From NCBI RefSeq assembly GCF_000390185.1, contig NZ_AQHR01000068.1:1-51898 (forward strand): a stretch of 51,898 nucleotides of DNA, in the 5' to 3' direction. Each line of letters starts with the position of its first letter. The stretch's first letter is position 1. Position numbers and translations under genes: made by a program. The DNA comes from Lunatimonas lonarensis (GTDB taxonomy: Bacteria; Bacteroidota; Bacteroidia; Cytophagales; Cyclobacteriaceae). Below the pieces are notes generated by a model. It was not told the DNA's origin. It ran no database searches and was given only the letters and a program-made list of their open reading frames with translations. This document shows, piece by piece, positions 25,766 through 35,541 of the stretch.

Positions 25766-28156
25766 TTAACTACCGCACATTTCACATCCTTCCGGATTGT
25801 CCAACGAACAGGCAATGGCTTCTTGGTTCTGCTTTTTGGCAGCCTCTCCTTGGACCTCGTTTGCCGCTTCAAGTTGGGCCTTATCCACTGTGAACTGAAT
25901 CGCACTGGTGGCAGCCTTGGACCGCAGGTAGTAAATGCCTGTCTTCAACCCCTTCTTCCAAGAATAAAAATGCATGGAAGTCAGCTTGCCAAAGTTTGGC
26001 TCCTGCAAGAATAGGTTCATGCTCTGCGACTGGCAAATATAGGCCCCACGGTCTGCGGCCATATCAATGATCACTTTTTGTGAGATCTCCCATACCGTTT
26101 TGTAAAGATCCTTGAGGTTTTGGGGAATTCCCGGAATGTTCTGAATGGATCCGTTGGCAGCAATAATCCGGTTTTTCATGCTTTCATTCCATAGCCCATT
26201 TTGAATAAGATCCTTCAACAGGTGTTTATTAACGACAATGAACTCACCGGATAGCGTGCGACGGGTATATATGTTGGAGGTGTATGGCTCAAAACATTCG
26301 TTGTTGCCCAAAATCTGGGAGGTAGAAGCCGTCGGCATCGGAGCTACCAACAATGAGTTGCGAACGCCGTATTTCTTCACTTTTGACTTGAGTTCGCTCC
26401 AGTCCCATCGTCCCGATTTAGGCGTCACGCCCCAAAGGTCGAACTGAAACTGTCCTTGGGATACCGGAGAACCTTCATAGGTTTCGTAGGTGCCCTGTAT
26501 TTTTGCCAACTCCATGGAGGTCTCCATCGCCGCATAGTAGATGGTTTCGAAGATATCTTCATTTAGCCCCTTTGCCTCGGGAGAGTCAAAGGGCATACGC
26601 AGCATGATAAACGCATCGGCCAGCCCCTGTACACCCAGACCAATTGGTCGGTGGCGGAAATTGGATCTCCTGGCCTCTTCTACCGGATAATAATTGACAT
26701 CGATCACCTTGTTCAGGTTTCGGGTGGCTACCTTGGTCACCTCATATAGCCTACGATGATCAAAATACTTTTTACCATCTTTACCTTCTACTACAAACTT
26801 CGGCAGCGCTAGGGAGGCCAAGTTGCAAACGGCCACCTCGTCCGGGGAGGTGTATTCCAGGATTTCAGTACAGAGGTTAGATGACTTGATCGTCCCGAGG
26901 TTCTTCTGATTTGACTTGGCGTTGGCCGCATCTTTATAAAGCAGGTAGGGAGTTCCGGTCTCAATCTGCGATTCCAAGACTTCAAACCACAGCTCCTGCG
27001 CTTTAATGGTCTCTCTGGCCCTGCCTTCTTTTTCATATTTCTCGTACAGGCGCTCAAACTCCGCTCCGTGGCAGTCAGCTAATCCAGGGGCTTCGTTGGG
27101 GCAGAATAGTGACCAGTCCTCGTTGGCTTCTACCCGTTTCATGAAAAGGTCGGAAATCCATAGCGCATAGAAAAGATCCCTGGCTCTGAGCTCTTCCTTC
27201 CCGTGGTTTTTCTTCAAATCCAGGAAGTCTTTAATATCAGCGTGCCAAGGCTCCAAATACACGGCAAAGCTACCTTTTCGCTTGCCTCCACCCTGATCTA
27301 CGTAGCGGGCTGTCATGTCAAAATTACGCAGCATGGGAACGATCCCGTTGGATTTCCCATTGGTACCCCGAATGTAGGAACCCTTTGCGCGTACATTGTG
27401 GATGGAAAGACCGATCCCACCCGCAGACTGGGAGATCTTCGCACATTGCTTCAGGGTGTCATAAATACCATCGATGCTGTCATCCTTCATGGTCAAAAGG
27501 AAACAAGAGGAAAGCTGGGGCTTTGGCGTACCTGCATTAAATAGCGTAGGCGTGGCATGCGTAAACCACTTTTGGGAAAGCAGGTGGTAGGTTTCTATAG
27601 CTGCTTCCAAGTCCTCCTTGTGAATTCCGATAGCTACACGCATTAGCATATGCTGCGGCCGCTCTACCACTTTCCCATCCAATTTGATCAGGTAGCTGCG
27701 TTCCAATGTCTTGAATCCAAAATAGTCGTAATCGAAGTCCCGATCGTAATCGATCACTTCATCGAGTCTGGCAGCATGTTTCTTAACCACGCCATACACA
27801 TCCGGTGCTATCAATGCGGCATTTTCATTGGTAATCGGGTTGATGTAGGTGTAAAGTCGCTTCATGGTGTTTGAAAACGACTGACTCGTGGTCTTATGTA
27901 GGTTGGAAATGGCTATCCTCGCAGCCAAAATGGCGTAATCGGGATGCTTGACGGTAAGCGAGGCACACACCTCGGCGGCCAGATTATCCAATTCCGTGGT
28001 CGTAACACCGTCGTACAAGCCATCTATAACCTTCTTGGCAATTTCTATTGGGTGAATGTACCTAGCATCCAACCCATAGCACAAATTCTCAATCCTAGCG
28101 GTTATCTTGTCAAACCTAACCGATTCCCTGCGTCCGTCTCTCTTGATTACTAACAT
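25766..28156 (-). CDS. nrdA: Ribonucleoside-diphosphate reductase large subunit (class Ia)
   Basis: 796 residues. An N-terminal ATP-cone (about 1-90, [24 protein letters not shown]) for dATP/ATP activity control precedes the ten-stranded barrel. Active-site elements are [20 protein letters not shown] with a redox cysteine, SSNLCTEI with the thiyl-radical cysteine and nearby glutamate, CNLASLAL with the second redox cysteine, and [20 protein letters not shown]. The C-terminal CEMC pair shuttles electrons from thioredoxin or glutaredoxin. It converts ribonucleoside diphosphates to deoxy forms with NrdB, encoded 24 bases upstream. The gene is complete and typical. Confidence 0.97.
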   Translation of the reverse strand: MLVIKRDGRRESVRFDKITARIENLCYGLDARYIHPIEIAKKVIDGLYDGVTTTELDNLAAEVCASLTVKHPDYAILAARIAISNLHKTTSQSFSNTMKRLYTYINPITNENAALIAPDVYGVVKKHAARLDEVIDYDRDFDYDYFGFKTLERSYLIKLDGKVVERPQHMLMRVAIGIHKEDLEAAIETYHLLSQKWFTHATPTLFNAGTPKPQLSSCFLLTMKDDSIDGIYDTLKQCAKISQSAGGIGLSIHNVRAKGSYIRGTNGKSNGIVPMLRNFDMTARYVDQGGGKRKGSFAVYLEPWHADIKDFLDLKKNHGKEELRARDLFYALWISDLFMKRVEANEDWSLFCPNEAPGLADCHGAEFERLYEKYEKEGRARETIKAQELWFEVLESQIETGTPYLLYKDAANAKSNQKNLGTIKSSNLCTEILEYTSPDEVAVCNLASLALPKFVVEGKDGKKYFDHRRLYEVTKVATRNLNKVIDVNYYPVEEARRSNFRHRPIGLGVQGLADAFIMLRMPFDSPEAKGLNEDIFETIYYAAMETSMELAKIQGTYETYEGSPVSQGQFQFDLWGVTPKSGRWDWSELKSKVKKYGVRNSLLVAPMPTASTSQILGNNECFEPYTSNIYTRRTLSGEFIVVNKHLLKDLIQNGLWNESMKNRIIAANGSIQNIPGIPQNLKDLYKTVWEISQKVIIDMAADRGAYICQSQSMNLFLQEPNFGKLTSMHFYSWKKGLKTGIYYLRSKAATSAIQFTVDKAQLEAANEVQGEAAKKQNQEAIACSLDNPEGCEMCGS

Positions 28157-28180
28157 GCTGCTTGATGGTTTATTTGTTAT

Positions 28181-29164
28181 TTAAAAATCCTCTTCAACAG
28201 AAAACTTACTGGTAGAGGAGGAAACTTCCTTGTTTTTCATAACGCCGGCTTTCTGGTAGTCACCCACTCGTTTCTCAAAGAAATTGGTTTTGCCCTGTAG
28301 GGAGATCATATCCATAAAATCAAATGGATTGGTGCTGTTCCAAACTTTTGGGCATCCCAGTTCGCTCAACAGCCTGTCCGCTACGAATTCGATGTATTTA
28401 CACATCAGTTCGGCGTTCATGCCAATCAGTCGTACGGGTAGCGCATCGGTCACGAATTCCTTCTCAATCTCTACGGCGTCTTTAATGATCGACGTAATCT
28501 TCTCCACCGACAGTTTGTTCACCACGTGGTTATTGTATAGGTGACAAGCAAAATCACAATGAAGGCCCTCATCCCGTGATATTAGCTCATTTGAGAAGGT
28601 AAGACCGGGCATCAAACCACGCTTCTTTAACCAGAAAATCGAGCAGAAAGAACCTGAAAAGAAGATTCCCTCCACAGCCGCAAAGGCAATCAGCCGCTCG
28701 TGAAAGCTGCCCTGATCAATCCAACGAAGTGCCCATTCGGCTTTCTTTCGCACACAATCCAGGTGCTCGATTGCATTGAACAGCTTGTCCCTCTCATCCG
28801 GATTCTTGATATAGGTATCGATCAACAGGCTGTAGGTCTCACTATGGATGTTTTCCATCGCAATTTGGAACCCATAAAAAAACTTGGCTTCTGTGTACTG
28901 TACTTCGGAGACAAAATGTTCTGCCAGGTTTTCGTTCACAATGCCATCGCTTGCCGCAAAAAACGCCAATACATGGGAAATAAAGTGTCGCTCTCCATCA
29001 TTAAGGTCTTTCCAATCACTTAGATCCTGCCCCAGATCGATCTCCTCGGCTGTCCAAAAACTGGCCTCGGCCTTCTTATAAAACTCCCATATATCATCAT
29101 GTTGTATGGGGAATAATACAAATCTGCTGTTGTCGCCTTGTTCTAAAATCGGTTCTACGCTCAT
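28181..29164 (-). CDS. nrdB: Ribonucleoside-diphosphate reductase small subunit (class Ia)
   Basis: 327 residues, the ferritin-like radical-generating subunit. Metal ligands are visible: D73 ([11 protein letters not shown]), E104 and H107 (MENIHSETY), E165, E199 and H202 ([10 protein letters not shown]). Y111 is in the position of the tyrosyl radical, so this is a tyrosine-radical enzyme rather than the class Ic Phe/Val form. The acidic, aromatic C terminus (SKFSVEEDF) should dock to NrdA. It is first in the nrdB-nrdA operon. A TAAGTTTG element at 29227-29234 on the minus strand may be its -7 box; control could involve the repeated element further upstream. Confidence 0.96.
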   Translation of the reverse strand: MSVEPILEQGDNSRFVLFPIQHDDIWEFYKKAEASFWTAEEIDLGQDLSDWKDLNDGERHFISHVLAFFAASDGIVNENLAEHFVSEVQYTEAKFFYGFQIAMENIHSETYSLLIDTYIKNPDERDKLFNAIEHLDCVRKKAEWALRWIDQGSFHERLIAFAAVEGIFFSGSFCSIFWLKKRGLMPGLTFSNELISRDEGLHCDFACHLYNNHVVNKLSVEKITSIIKDAVEIEKEFVTDALPVRLIGMNAELMCKYIEFVADRLLSELGCPKVWNSTNPFDFMDMISLQGKTNFFEKRVGDYQKAGVMKNKEVSSSTSKFSVEEDF

Positions 29165-29226
29165 TTTATCAATTTTTTTACATTGTCGTTTATGCTATCC
29201 AAATCCCTCATGCCAACCGTCTCAGC

Positions 29227-29234
29227 CAAACTTA
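29227..29234 (-). promoter_or_regulatory. Possible nrdB -7 element TAAGTTTG
   Basis: Exact TAnnTTTG on the minus strand, predicting a leader of about 55 bases before nrdB. There is no good -33 match, which would be compatible with activator- or repressor-controlled expression but does not prove it. Confidence 0.4.
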
Positions 29235-29265
29235 CTTCTCATGCTAATTAGGTTAATTCAGTGAA

Positions 29266-29284
29266 GGTTGCGAAGAGGGCAACC
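29266..29284. repeat. Small hairpin GGTTGC...GCAACC
   Basis: A 6-bp inverted repeat with a 7-base loop about 100 bases upstream of nrdB. There is no T-run. It may be an operator half-site pair or chance. Confidence 0.25.
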
Positions 29285-29349
29285 CAACACCTTAACAAAT
29301 ATGACCAACTTTGCGGACAAAACAAAGCGCATTCCCGTAGCCATAATCG

Positions 29350-29364
29350 TTTTTTTGACCATTA
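29350..29364. repeat. 15-bp direct repeat, copy 1 (T7-GACCATTA)
   Basis: Seven Ts followed by GACCATTA, repeated exactly at 29504-29518. It lies in the nrdB-rplU promoter region, about 190 bases upstream of nrdB. Confidence 0.7.
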
Positions 29365-29503
29365 TTCATTTAATTATATTTATCTGATTATATGATTTTT
29401 ATGATGTTTTTATGCTATTTTAATTTAATTTCTAAACTGTATTCTGACAGGGTTAAAATAACTGATAAAAATTTGAAAAAGTTTTCCACATAAAAAATCC
29501 ACA

Positions 29504-29518
29504 TTTTTTTGACCATTA
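29504..29518. repeat. 15-bp direct repeat, copy 2 (T7-GACCATTA)
   Basis: Exact second copy of the 15 bases at 29350-29364, with a start-to-start spacing of 154 bases. It lies about 240 bases upstream of rplU. Confidence 0.7.
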
Positions 29519-29710
29519 GTCAGATCAGAGGGTTTGGCAACCTCTCCCTAAGATCAAGCGCGATAAACAAGGAAAAATACTGCCCGGTATACCAAAAAAC
29601 AGCGGTTTTTAGACTTTCAATATTGAAAATTTCCCATCAAACCAGCATGGCAAGACCCAATGCTTTGTACTAAATATCAGTAATTTATTTTTTTGTTCTC
29701 AAAAGGTACC

Positions 29711-29718
29711 TATATTTG
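29711..29718 (+). promoter_or_regulatory. rplU -7 element TATATTTG
   Basis: Exact TAnnTTTG match 38 bases upstream of the rplU start. A TTTG at 29692-29695 is a possible -33 element, although the 15-base spacing is short. Placement before a ribosomal-protein operon makes a strong promoter likely. Confidence 0.5.
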
Positions 29719-29755
29719 CACCTCAATTTTACAAATCGTATTATTCAACCAGTTT

Positions 29756-30067
29756 ATGTACGCAATAGTTAACATATCCGGTAAGCAGTTCAAAGTAACA
29801 AAAGATCAACAGATTTATGCCCCAAAAATGGCTGCAGATGTTGACGCTTCCGTGGAGTTCGATGAGGTTCTGTTGGCAGAAGACAACGGTACCGTATCGG
29901 TAGGCGCGCCCTTGTTGGCAGGCGCCAAAGTATTGGCCAAAGTATTGGCCCACGTAAAGGGTGACAAAGTAATCGTCTTCAAGAAAAAACGAAGAAAAGG
30001 TTACAAAAAGAAAAACGGTCACCGACAGCAGTACACTAAAATTCAAATCGAAGGCATCACCCTGTAA
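29756..30067 (+). CDS. rplU: 50S ribosomal protein L21
   Basis: 103 residues from the ATG at 29756, where the conserved N terminus MYAIVNISGKQFKV begins; the longer reading from 29693 would include sequence across the promoter. The C-terminal basic KKKRRKGYKKKNGHRQQYTKIQI is the L21 signature. The protein binds 23S rRNA. It is followed 46 bases later by rpmA, the usual L21-L27 pair. Confidence 0.97.
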   Translation: MYAIVNISGKQFKVTKDQQIYAPKMAADVDASVEFDEVLLAEDNGTVSVGAPLLAGAKVLAKVLAHVKGDKVIVFKKKRRKGYKKKNGHRQQYTKIQIEGITL

Positions 30068-30113
30068 TCCTTAAGGGAGTTGGGTAATCAATTAACCTAA
30101 ACTAGATAAAATC

Positions 30114-30374
30114 ATGGCTCACAAGAAAGGTGTCGGTAGTTCCAGAAACGGAAGAGAATCGCATAGCAAACGTCTGGGTGTGAAGAAATTTGGTGGCGAG
30201 GCCGTTATCGCCGGAAACATCATCATCAGGCAAAGAGGCACAAAGCACCATCCAGGTGAAAACGTCGGGTTGGGAAAAGACCACACGCTGTTTGCATTGG
30301 TGGATGGCAAGGTTAGCTTCCGAAAAAGATACGACGGAAAATCGTATGTTTCTGTACTTCCAGCAGAGGCATAA
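30114..30374 (+). CDS. rpmA: 50S ribosomal protein L27
   Basis: 86 residues starting [28 protein letters not shown], the standard L27 N terminus that reaches toward the peptidyl-transferase centre, without the cleavable extension found in Firmicutes. [24 protein letters not shown] is diagnostic. It is second in the rplU-rpmA operon and is closed by the terminator at 30402-30428. Confidence 0.97.
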   Translation: MAHKKGVGSSRNGRESHSKRLGVKKFGGEAVIAGNIIIRQRGTKHHPGENVGLGKDHTLFALVDGKVSFRKRYDGKSYVSVLPAEA

Positions 30375-30401
30375 CACAAGAAGAAATTTGAGAAATATCA
30401 A

Positions 30402-30428
30402 AAGCCTGTGCGAAACACAGGCTTTTTT
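30402..30428 (+). terminator. Intrinsic terminator of rplU-rpmA
   Basis: AAGCCTGTG (30402-30410) and CACAGGCTT (30416-30424) form a perfect 9-bp stem with a CGAAA loop, then a T-run. It ends the ribosomal-protein operon 28 bases after rpmA. Confidence 0.9.
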
Positions 30429-30594
30429 TGCGATCCGCTGCCCATTTGGAACTGTGTGATAGTAAAATACCGATTTTCGAAGAAAACTCGACTTAGTTAT
30501 AGTGCGGGGCTAAGAGTCTTCGCCGATTGCCAGCCCCAATTTGGGGACTCGCATGCAGTTACAATAAGATTATTCAATCATCCATTTAAACTAT

Positions 30595-30903
30595 ATGAAC
30601 TACACGGAGAATTATAAAGGAATCAAAATCGATGTTCAGGCGGTAAGCTTTGACATCAGCCAAGCTGTACAAGAAGAAATCAGGGCATCCATTGATAAGC
30701 TATCCCGCTTTACTCCCAATATCAATGCGGCTGACATCTACTTCAAAACCGAAGGACAAGGCCACACCACCGAACGGATCTTGGGATTTAGAGTGGGTAT
30801 CCCGGGGCCGGATGTGTTTGCCGAAGTACGTGGAGAAAACTGGGTCCCCATGCTAAAAGACGCCGTAGACAAACTGGTTAGGCAGCTTCAGAAGAACAAA
30901 TAA
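30595..30903 (+). CDS. hpf: Short ribosome hibernation promoting factor (HPF/RaiA family)
   Basis: 102 residues with the beta-alpha-beta fold of the HPF/YfiA family: KIDVQAVSFDISQAVQEEIRASIDKLSRF, then DIYFKTEG and VFAEVRGENWVPMLKDAVDKLVRQL. It lacks the C-terminal dimerisation domain of long HPF. Such proteins bind the 30S decoding site in stationary phase and block translation. It stands alone on the plus strand after the rplU-rpmA terminator, and has its own terminator at 30929-30960. Confidence 0.88.
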   Translation: MNYTENYKGIKIDVQAVSFDISQAVQEEIRASIDKLSRFTPNINAADIYFKTEGQGHTTERILGFRVGIPGPDVFAEVRGENWVPMLKDAVDKLVRQLQKNK

Positions 30904-30928
30904 ATCTCCGATCCTTTTCGATTCCAAC

Positions 30929-30960
30929 AGCTTCCGGTTTAAAAAAGCCGGAAGCTTTTT
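30929..30960 (+). terminator. Intrinsic terminator after hpf
   Basis: AGCTTCCGG (30929-30937) and CCGGAAGCT (30948-30956) form a 9-bp stem followed by Ts. The stop codon of the convergent rhomboid gene lies in its loop. Confidence 0.85.
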
Positions 30961-31568
30961 ATTTCCTCCCAAAAAAAGAGTGCTTGACTCGGCCACATCA
31001 GCAGAATAAACAAGATGCCAAAAACGGCACCGTATAGGTGTGCATCGTGGTTGATATGGTCGTCCCCTCGTTTCCCTTTGTATACGGAATACATCAGAAA
31101 GAGGCTTCCCAGAATAAACCCCGGAAGGCAAAAAATTCCGAAAATACAGATTTTCGCCAACGGGCTTAACATGATACAAGCAAATACCATCGCGGCCGTG
31201 CCCCCAGACGCACCCAACGCATGATAGTGCGGATTATCCTTGTGCCTCCAAAAGGTAGGTATATCCGAAACCACAATAGCTGCCAGGTAAAACCCCACAA
31301 AAACAACTGCACCGACTCCTACCCCATACATGTAGGCCAGAAATTGCTCCACAAACTCCCCAAAGAAATAAAAAGTAAACATATTGAAAAGCAGGTGCAT
31401 TCCATCCTTGTGGATAAAACCCGATAGCAAAAAACGACCGTACTCCCCTCTATGCTTCACCCGGTAAGGTGTAAACATACTTGATTCCATAAAGTCGGGC
31501 GTGTTCCAGGCATAATAGGATGCCAAGCAGGTAATGCCAATAAGAACAATCGTAAGGGATACGTCCAT
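30939..31568 (-). CDS. Rhomboid-family intramembrane serine protease
   Basis: 209 residues with about six membrane helices. Rhomboid hallmarks are HLLFNMFTFYFFG in helix 2, the catalytic serine S121 in HALGASGGTAA (GxSG), and the catalytic histidine H177 in HDAHLYGAVFGI. It should cleave membrane-spanning substrates within the inner membrane; natural substrates are unknown. It is the last gene of a leftward block, 12 bases after the prenyl synthase. All catalytic residues are kept, so it is predicted active. Confidence 0.9.
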   Translation of the reverse strand: MDVSLTIVLIGITCLASYYAWNTPDFMESSMFTPYRVKHRGEYGRFLLSGFIHKDGMHLLFNMFTFYFFGEFVEQFLAYMYGVGVGAVVFVGFYLAAIVVSDIPTFWRHKDNPHYHALGASGGTAAMVFACIMLSPLAKICIFGIFCLPGFILGSLFLMYSVYKGKRGDDHINHDAHLYGAVFGILFILLMWPSQALFFWEEIKSFRLF

Positions 31569-31580
31569 GGATTCTACTTT

Positions 31581-32567
31581 TTATTTTTCGCGATTAATCA
31601 GGTCTTCCACAACCTGCCTTAACAGCGAAAGAGCGGTCGGATCGGCCACCCGCAAGCCATTCAACTGCTCAAATCCACTATCAAAACAGGCTTTGATCTT
31701 ATTCTCGGTAAGCTGTCTGATTCCGATCAAGTCGTATATACGTGTCACTCCTTTTACCTTTGCCTCTTTGTCCACAGTCTCTTGACGGATCCATTCAGCA
31801 AGCTCATCTTTCACTGCCCCATCCGCAAGCTCCAATGCCTTGATCAACAAGTAGGTCTTCTTATTTGCAATGATATCACCCCCCACTTGCTTCCCGAATT
31901 TCGCCTTATCGGCATACACGTCCAGTAAATCGTCCTTGAGTTGGAACCCTATGCCAACATTTACCCCAAATGCATACAACTTCTCTAGTTCCTCTGCCGG
32001 AGCCTCGGCGAGCAGCCCCCCCAACTGTAGGGCAAAGCCGAGCAGTACCGCAGTCTTGAGTCGGATCATGTTCAAATAAGCCTCCTCTGACACCGTTCCC
32101 AACTGTTCGAAATTCATATCCAACTGTTGTCCCTCACATACTTCTGCTGCCGTCCGGCTAAATATCCTCAGGGCATCACGCAGAAGTTCCTGAGGGGTGT
32201 CCAGCAGCATCTCGTAGGCCTTTACCAACATCACGTCCCCCGAGAGGATGGCCGTATTGGCATTCCACTTTTCATGAACGGTGGGCATGCCCCTTCTAAG
32301 TGGTGCCTCGTCCATAATATCATCGTGCATCAACGTGAAATTGTGGAATACTTCCACGGAAGACGCTTGGGAGAAAATCTGCTGATAATCGGATTTATAC
32401 AGCCTATAAGCCAAAAGTGTCAACAAGGGACGTATCCGCTTGCCTCCAAGTCCCATCAGGTAATCGATGGGTTCGTACAGTTCCTTTGGTTCCTTACCGA
32501 AGGTGTATTGTTGAATAAACTGCTCTAAGCCTTCCTGAATACCTACTAATGGTTGGTTATTCGCCAT
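31581..32567 (-). CDS. Polyprenyl (geranylgeranyl-type) diphosphate synthase
   Basis: 328 residues from the ATG at 32567, which is one base after the rnr stop; an upstream start at 32603 would run inside rnr. The first aspartate-rich motif is HDDIMDEAPLRRG and the second FQLKDDLLDVY, both intact. The enzyme condenses isopentenyl diphosphate units onto allylic diphosphates. A phenylalanine five residues before the first motif suggests product length is capped short (C15-C20), which would suit carotenoid precursors, but chain length cannot be fixed by sequence alone. It sits between rnr and the rhomboid gene in an apparent operon. Confidence 0.88.
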   Translation of the reverse strand: MANNQPLVGIQEGLEQFIQQYTFGKEPKELYEPIDYLMGLGGKRIRPLLTLLAYRLYKSDYQQIFSQASSVEVFHNFTLMHDDIMDEAPLRRGMPTVHEKWNANTAILSGDVMLVKAYEMLLDTPQELLRDALRIFSRTAAEVCEGQQLDMNFEQLGTVSEEAYLNMIRLKTAVLLGFALQLGGLLAEAPAEELEKLYAFGVNVGIGFQLKDDLLDVYADKAKFGKQVGGDIIANKKTYLLIKALELADGAVKDELAEWIRQETVDKEAKVKGVTRIYDLIGIRQLTENKIKACFDSGFEQLNGLRVADPTALSLLRQVVEDLINREK

Positions 32568-32568
32568 G

Positions 32569-34734
32569 TTATACAAATTCGAGGTCAATCGTTCTTCTAT
32601 CAATGTCGGTTTTCAATACCCTTACAGATACCTTGTCCCCCAAAGTTATGATCCGCTTGTTTTTTGATCCCACCAATCGCATGTTTCGCTCGTCAAAATC
32701 GTAATAGTCATCTTTAATATCCTGGAGTCTTACCATTCCCTCGCATTTGGTCTCGGTGATTTCCACGTACACGCCCCACTCAGTGACTCCCGTTACGATG
32801 CCGTCATAATCTTTGACCTCAGCCAACTGCATAAACTCTACCTGCTTGTATTTAATTGATGCACGCTCTGCATCCGAAGCACGTTTTTCCCGCTCGGAGG
32901 AATGGGTGCATTTCTCCTCCCAAGACTGATTTTCCATGTTCTTGCCACCGTCGAGATAGTGCTGCAGCAGGCGATGCACCATCATATCCGGATACCTACG
33001 GATCGGCGAGGTGAAATGGGTATAATGCTTGAAGGCCAAGCCAAAGTGAAGCTTAGGTTCGGTTGTATATTTGGCCTTGGCCATGCTGCGTATAGCCAAC
33101 TGCTCCAGGACATTCTGCTCTGGCTTGCCGACAATATCGTCCATCAACTTATTGAGTGTTTTTGAAACGGTACGTTCATCTGTGATACTGAGCTCATGGC
33201 CAAACTTGCGGGCGAAGCCGGCAAAGGTAGTGAGCTTTTCGAGGTCAGGGTAGTCATGAATCCGGTAAACAAAGGTGTCCTTACCTTTGTTTCGATTGAA
33301 GATAAACTCGGCAACGGTACGGTTGGCCAAAAGCATAAATTCCTCGATCATCTTATGAATATCCTTCCGTTCCTTGATGATAAGTCCCAGCGGTTTTCCC
33401 TTATCATCAAGCTTGAACTTTACCTCTACCGTTTCAAAATTAATGGCCCCTTTTTTAAACCGTTCCGCCCGTAGCTTCTTGGCGAGACCGTTCAGTAGGG
33501 TCAGTTCCCCATAAAAATCACCACTTTGTTGATCGATGTTTTCCTGCGCTTCCTCATAGGCAAACCTCCTGTCGGAGTGGATGACGGTACGGCCAATCCA
33601 AAAATCCAGCACCGCGGCATCCTCCGTAATCTCAAATACGCAGGAAAAGGTCAACTTGTCCTCGTTGGGCCTCAGCGAGCAAAGTCCATTGCTGAGACGC
33701 TCGGGCAGCATAGGGATGGTGCGGTCTACCAGATAAACGGAGGTAGCCCGGTGATAGGCTTCCCGCTCCAGCAACGTATTTGGCCTGACGTAATGCGTCA
33801 CATCAGCAATATGAACACCCACCTCGTAATTTCCATTATCCAGCTTACGGTACGAAATCGCATCATCAAAATCTTTGGCGTCGGCAGGATCTATGGTAAA
33901 GGTAGGAACCCCCCGAAAATCCCTTCTTCCCTTTATCTCATCCGCTCCGATGGCTTCCGCAATTTGATCCGCCTCCGCCTCCGCTTCCTCCGGGTAGTCA
34001 AAGGGCAATCCAAATTCCGCCATGATCGAGTGTATCTCCACTTCGTGCTCTCCCGCCGTGCCGAGAATCCGTACTATTGCGCCGGTAGGGTTTTTATCCT
34101 GCTCATTCCATTCGGTGAGCTTCACCACAACTTTTTGATTATGCTGGGCACCCAGAAGATCTGACTTCTTCACAAAAATGTCGCGGTGCATTTTCTTAAA
34201 ATCCGGCACCACGAAGGCGTACCTTGGAGAGATTTCCACCCTTCCCACAAACTCGTCCCTACAACGGGACAGAATTTCCAATACCTTTCCCTCGCGCCTT
34301 CCGTTATGGGCACGACCCGGGAAAACCATGACCCGGACAGTATCCCCATCCAGTGCATTTTTTAAATCCTTTTCTCTCACAAGGATATCATCCTCTGCTT
34401 TGGTCATCGATTTTGGAATGACAAAGGCAAAACGGGCATTTACATAGTCGACCTCACCTTCGACAAACTCAGGGTCTGCGGTAGTACTAAAGGCGTTTCT
34501 TGCGTTTTTGGAGACCTTCCCTGCACTTAAAAGCTCCAGCAGTACATCCGATAGGTCTTGTTTCTCTTTGGCCACTCGCAACTTCAGCTGTTTGCTTAGC
34601 TGACGCTCAGAAAATTCCTCTCCAAAATGATTTTCCAAAAAATTCAAAACCGTTCTTTTCAACTGAGAAGGGTTTGATCCGCGGCGGGACCCTCTATTTT
34701 TATCTTTATTATTTCTTCCTGACTTTCTTCCCAT
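32569..34734 (-). CDS. rnr: Ribonuclease R
   Basis: 721 residues, a processive 3'-5' exoribonuclease that degrades structured RNA. An N-terminal basic, helix-turn-helix-like part (about 1-75) and cold-shock domains (about 85-230) are followed by the RNB catalytic domain, with IDPADAKDFDDAISY carrying the metal-binding aspartates, and FTSPIRRYPDMMVHRLL near its end. The C-terminal S1 domain is about 640-720. It begins 53 bases after the exonuclease gene. The arrangement rnr-prenyl synthase is nearly overlapping, indicating one transcript. Confidence 0.95.
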   Translation of the reverse strand: MGRKSGRNNKDKNRGSRRGSNPSQLKRTVLNFLENHFGEEFSERQLSKQLKLRVAKEKQDLSDVLLELLSAGKVSKNARNAFSTTADPEFVEGEVDYVNARFAFVIPKSMTKAEDDILVREKDLKNALDGDTVRVMVFPGRAHNGRREGKVLEILSRCRDEFVGRVEISPRYAFVVPDFKKMHRDIFVKKSDLLGAQHNQKVVVKLTEWNEQDKNPTGAIVRILGTAGEHEVEIHSIMAEFGLPFDYPEEAEAEADQIAEAIGADEIKGRRDFRGVPTFTIDPADAKDFDDAISYRKLDNGNYEVGVHIADVTHYVRPNTLLEREAYHRATSVYLVDRTIPMLPERLSNGLCSLRPNEDKLTFSCVFEITEDAAVLDFWIGRTVIHSDRRFAYEEAQENIDQQSGDFYGELTLLNGLAKKLRAERFKKGAINFETVEVKFKLDDKGKPLGLIIKERKDIHKMIEEFMLLANRTVAEFIFNRNKGKDTFVYRIHDYPDLEKLTTFAGFARKFGHELSITDERTVSKTLNKLMDDIVGKPEQNVLEQLAIRSMAKAKYTTEPKLHFGLAFKHYTHFTSPIRRYPDMMVHRLLQHYLDGGKNMENQSWEEKCTHSSEREKRASDAERASIKYKQVEFMQLAEVKDYDGIVTGVTEWGVYVEITETKCEGMVRLQDIKDDYYDFDERNMRLVGSKNKRIITLGDKVSVRVLKTDIDRRTIDLEFV

Positions 34735-34787
34735 AATAATCTCTCAAACATTAAAGGTAAAGGATAATACCATACAATAAAGCTCCT

Positions 34788-35531
34788 TTAGGGTTTATCT
34801 TTTACCTCCTCATCCAAATTGAGTACCCGAAACTCCAGGTCGCCTGGAAGTCCTTGATAGGCCAGGTACAAACGGGCCGTAACTTCTACGTCACGAATAC
34901 AGTAGCGACGGATACTTGACAAATCCCCAACCTGATAATACACTTCGTTAACGGCGCTCCCGTCAATGCCCTCTTTTGAAGTGGGAATGTTGAATACTGC
35001 GGCCAGCAGTTCCAACCGCGTGTAATGCTTGTAATCTCCGAATTTCCACATTTCCATCGTGTCCATATGCCGGATTTCCCAAGGCTTCTTCCCTGCAATA
35101 TCCAGAACCGAAGGCAGCGGAATCCGATTAATCAGCATACGCCGACATAGGTAGGGAAAATCGAACTCTTTGCTATTATGGCCACAAAGGATCCAGTTCC
35201 TTCTTTCCAACAGCTCGCGAAAAGCGTAGAGCGTATCATGCTCGGTTTCCTCGGCGAAACTCTTGGTACGGTAGACCAGCTCATTTTCCTCGGTCGAATA
35301 ATGAAAAAAACCGACACCTACACATATTACCTTCCCAAACTCCGCATAAATCCCCGCCCGGCGAAAATAAAGATCCGACGGATTGCTATCTTCAGCGGAA
35401 GCCTGCTGTGCCATCTTGCGGCTCCATTCATCCTGAAGTCGCAGGGGGAGCTCCTCCCAAGTGGACGTGGCCGACGCGGTCTCGATGTCCAAAAAGAGAA
35501 TATCCTGAAGGTCTTGAAAAAAATTCGCCAT
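34788..35531 (-). CDS. DEDD-type 3'-5' exonuclease (PolB-exonuclease-like)
   Basis: About 247 residues from the ATG at 35531, chosen because ILFLDIETAS (D15, E17) lies close to the N terminus and because it leaves a 10-base gap to the previous gene; starts at 35561 or 35618 would overlap that gene. Exo II is CGHNSKEFDFPYL and Exo III is RRYCIRDVEVTARLY, giving a DEDDy active site. It matches the stand-alone proteins related to the proofreading domain of family B DNA polymerases. The substrate (DNA or RNA) is unknown; its position before rnr is suggestive but not decisive. Confidence 0.85.
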   Translation of the reverse strand: MANFFQDLQDILFLDIETASATSTWEELPLRLQDEWSRKMAQQASAEDSNPSDLYFRRAGIYAEFGKVICVGVGFFHYSTEENELVYRTKSFAEETEHDTLYAFRELLERRNWILCGHNSKEFDFPYLCRRMLINRIPLPSVLDIAGKKPWEIRHMDTMEMWKFGDYKHYTRLELLAAVFNIPTSKEGIDGSAVNEVYYQVGDLSSIRRYCIRDVEVTARLYLAYQGLPGDLEFRVLNLDEEVKDKP

Positions 35532-35541
35532 CTGTACTTGG

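Larger units (their letters stand above)
29165..29755. other. Divergent nrdB/rplU intergenic region, AT-rich
   Basis: 591 bases between the nrdB and rplU start codons. They include likely promoters for both, a 15-bp direct repeat (29350-29364 and 29504-29518), a sequence TTTTCCACA at 29482-29490 that fits the loose DnaA-box consensus, and a small hairpin (29266-29284). The middle part is very AT-rich. No coding sequence is supported. Confidence 0.65.

Noticed and set aside
33526-34164. 212-residue open frame on the plus strand
   Set aside because: Antisense to the conserved catalytic part of rnr; no recognisable domain.
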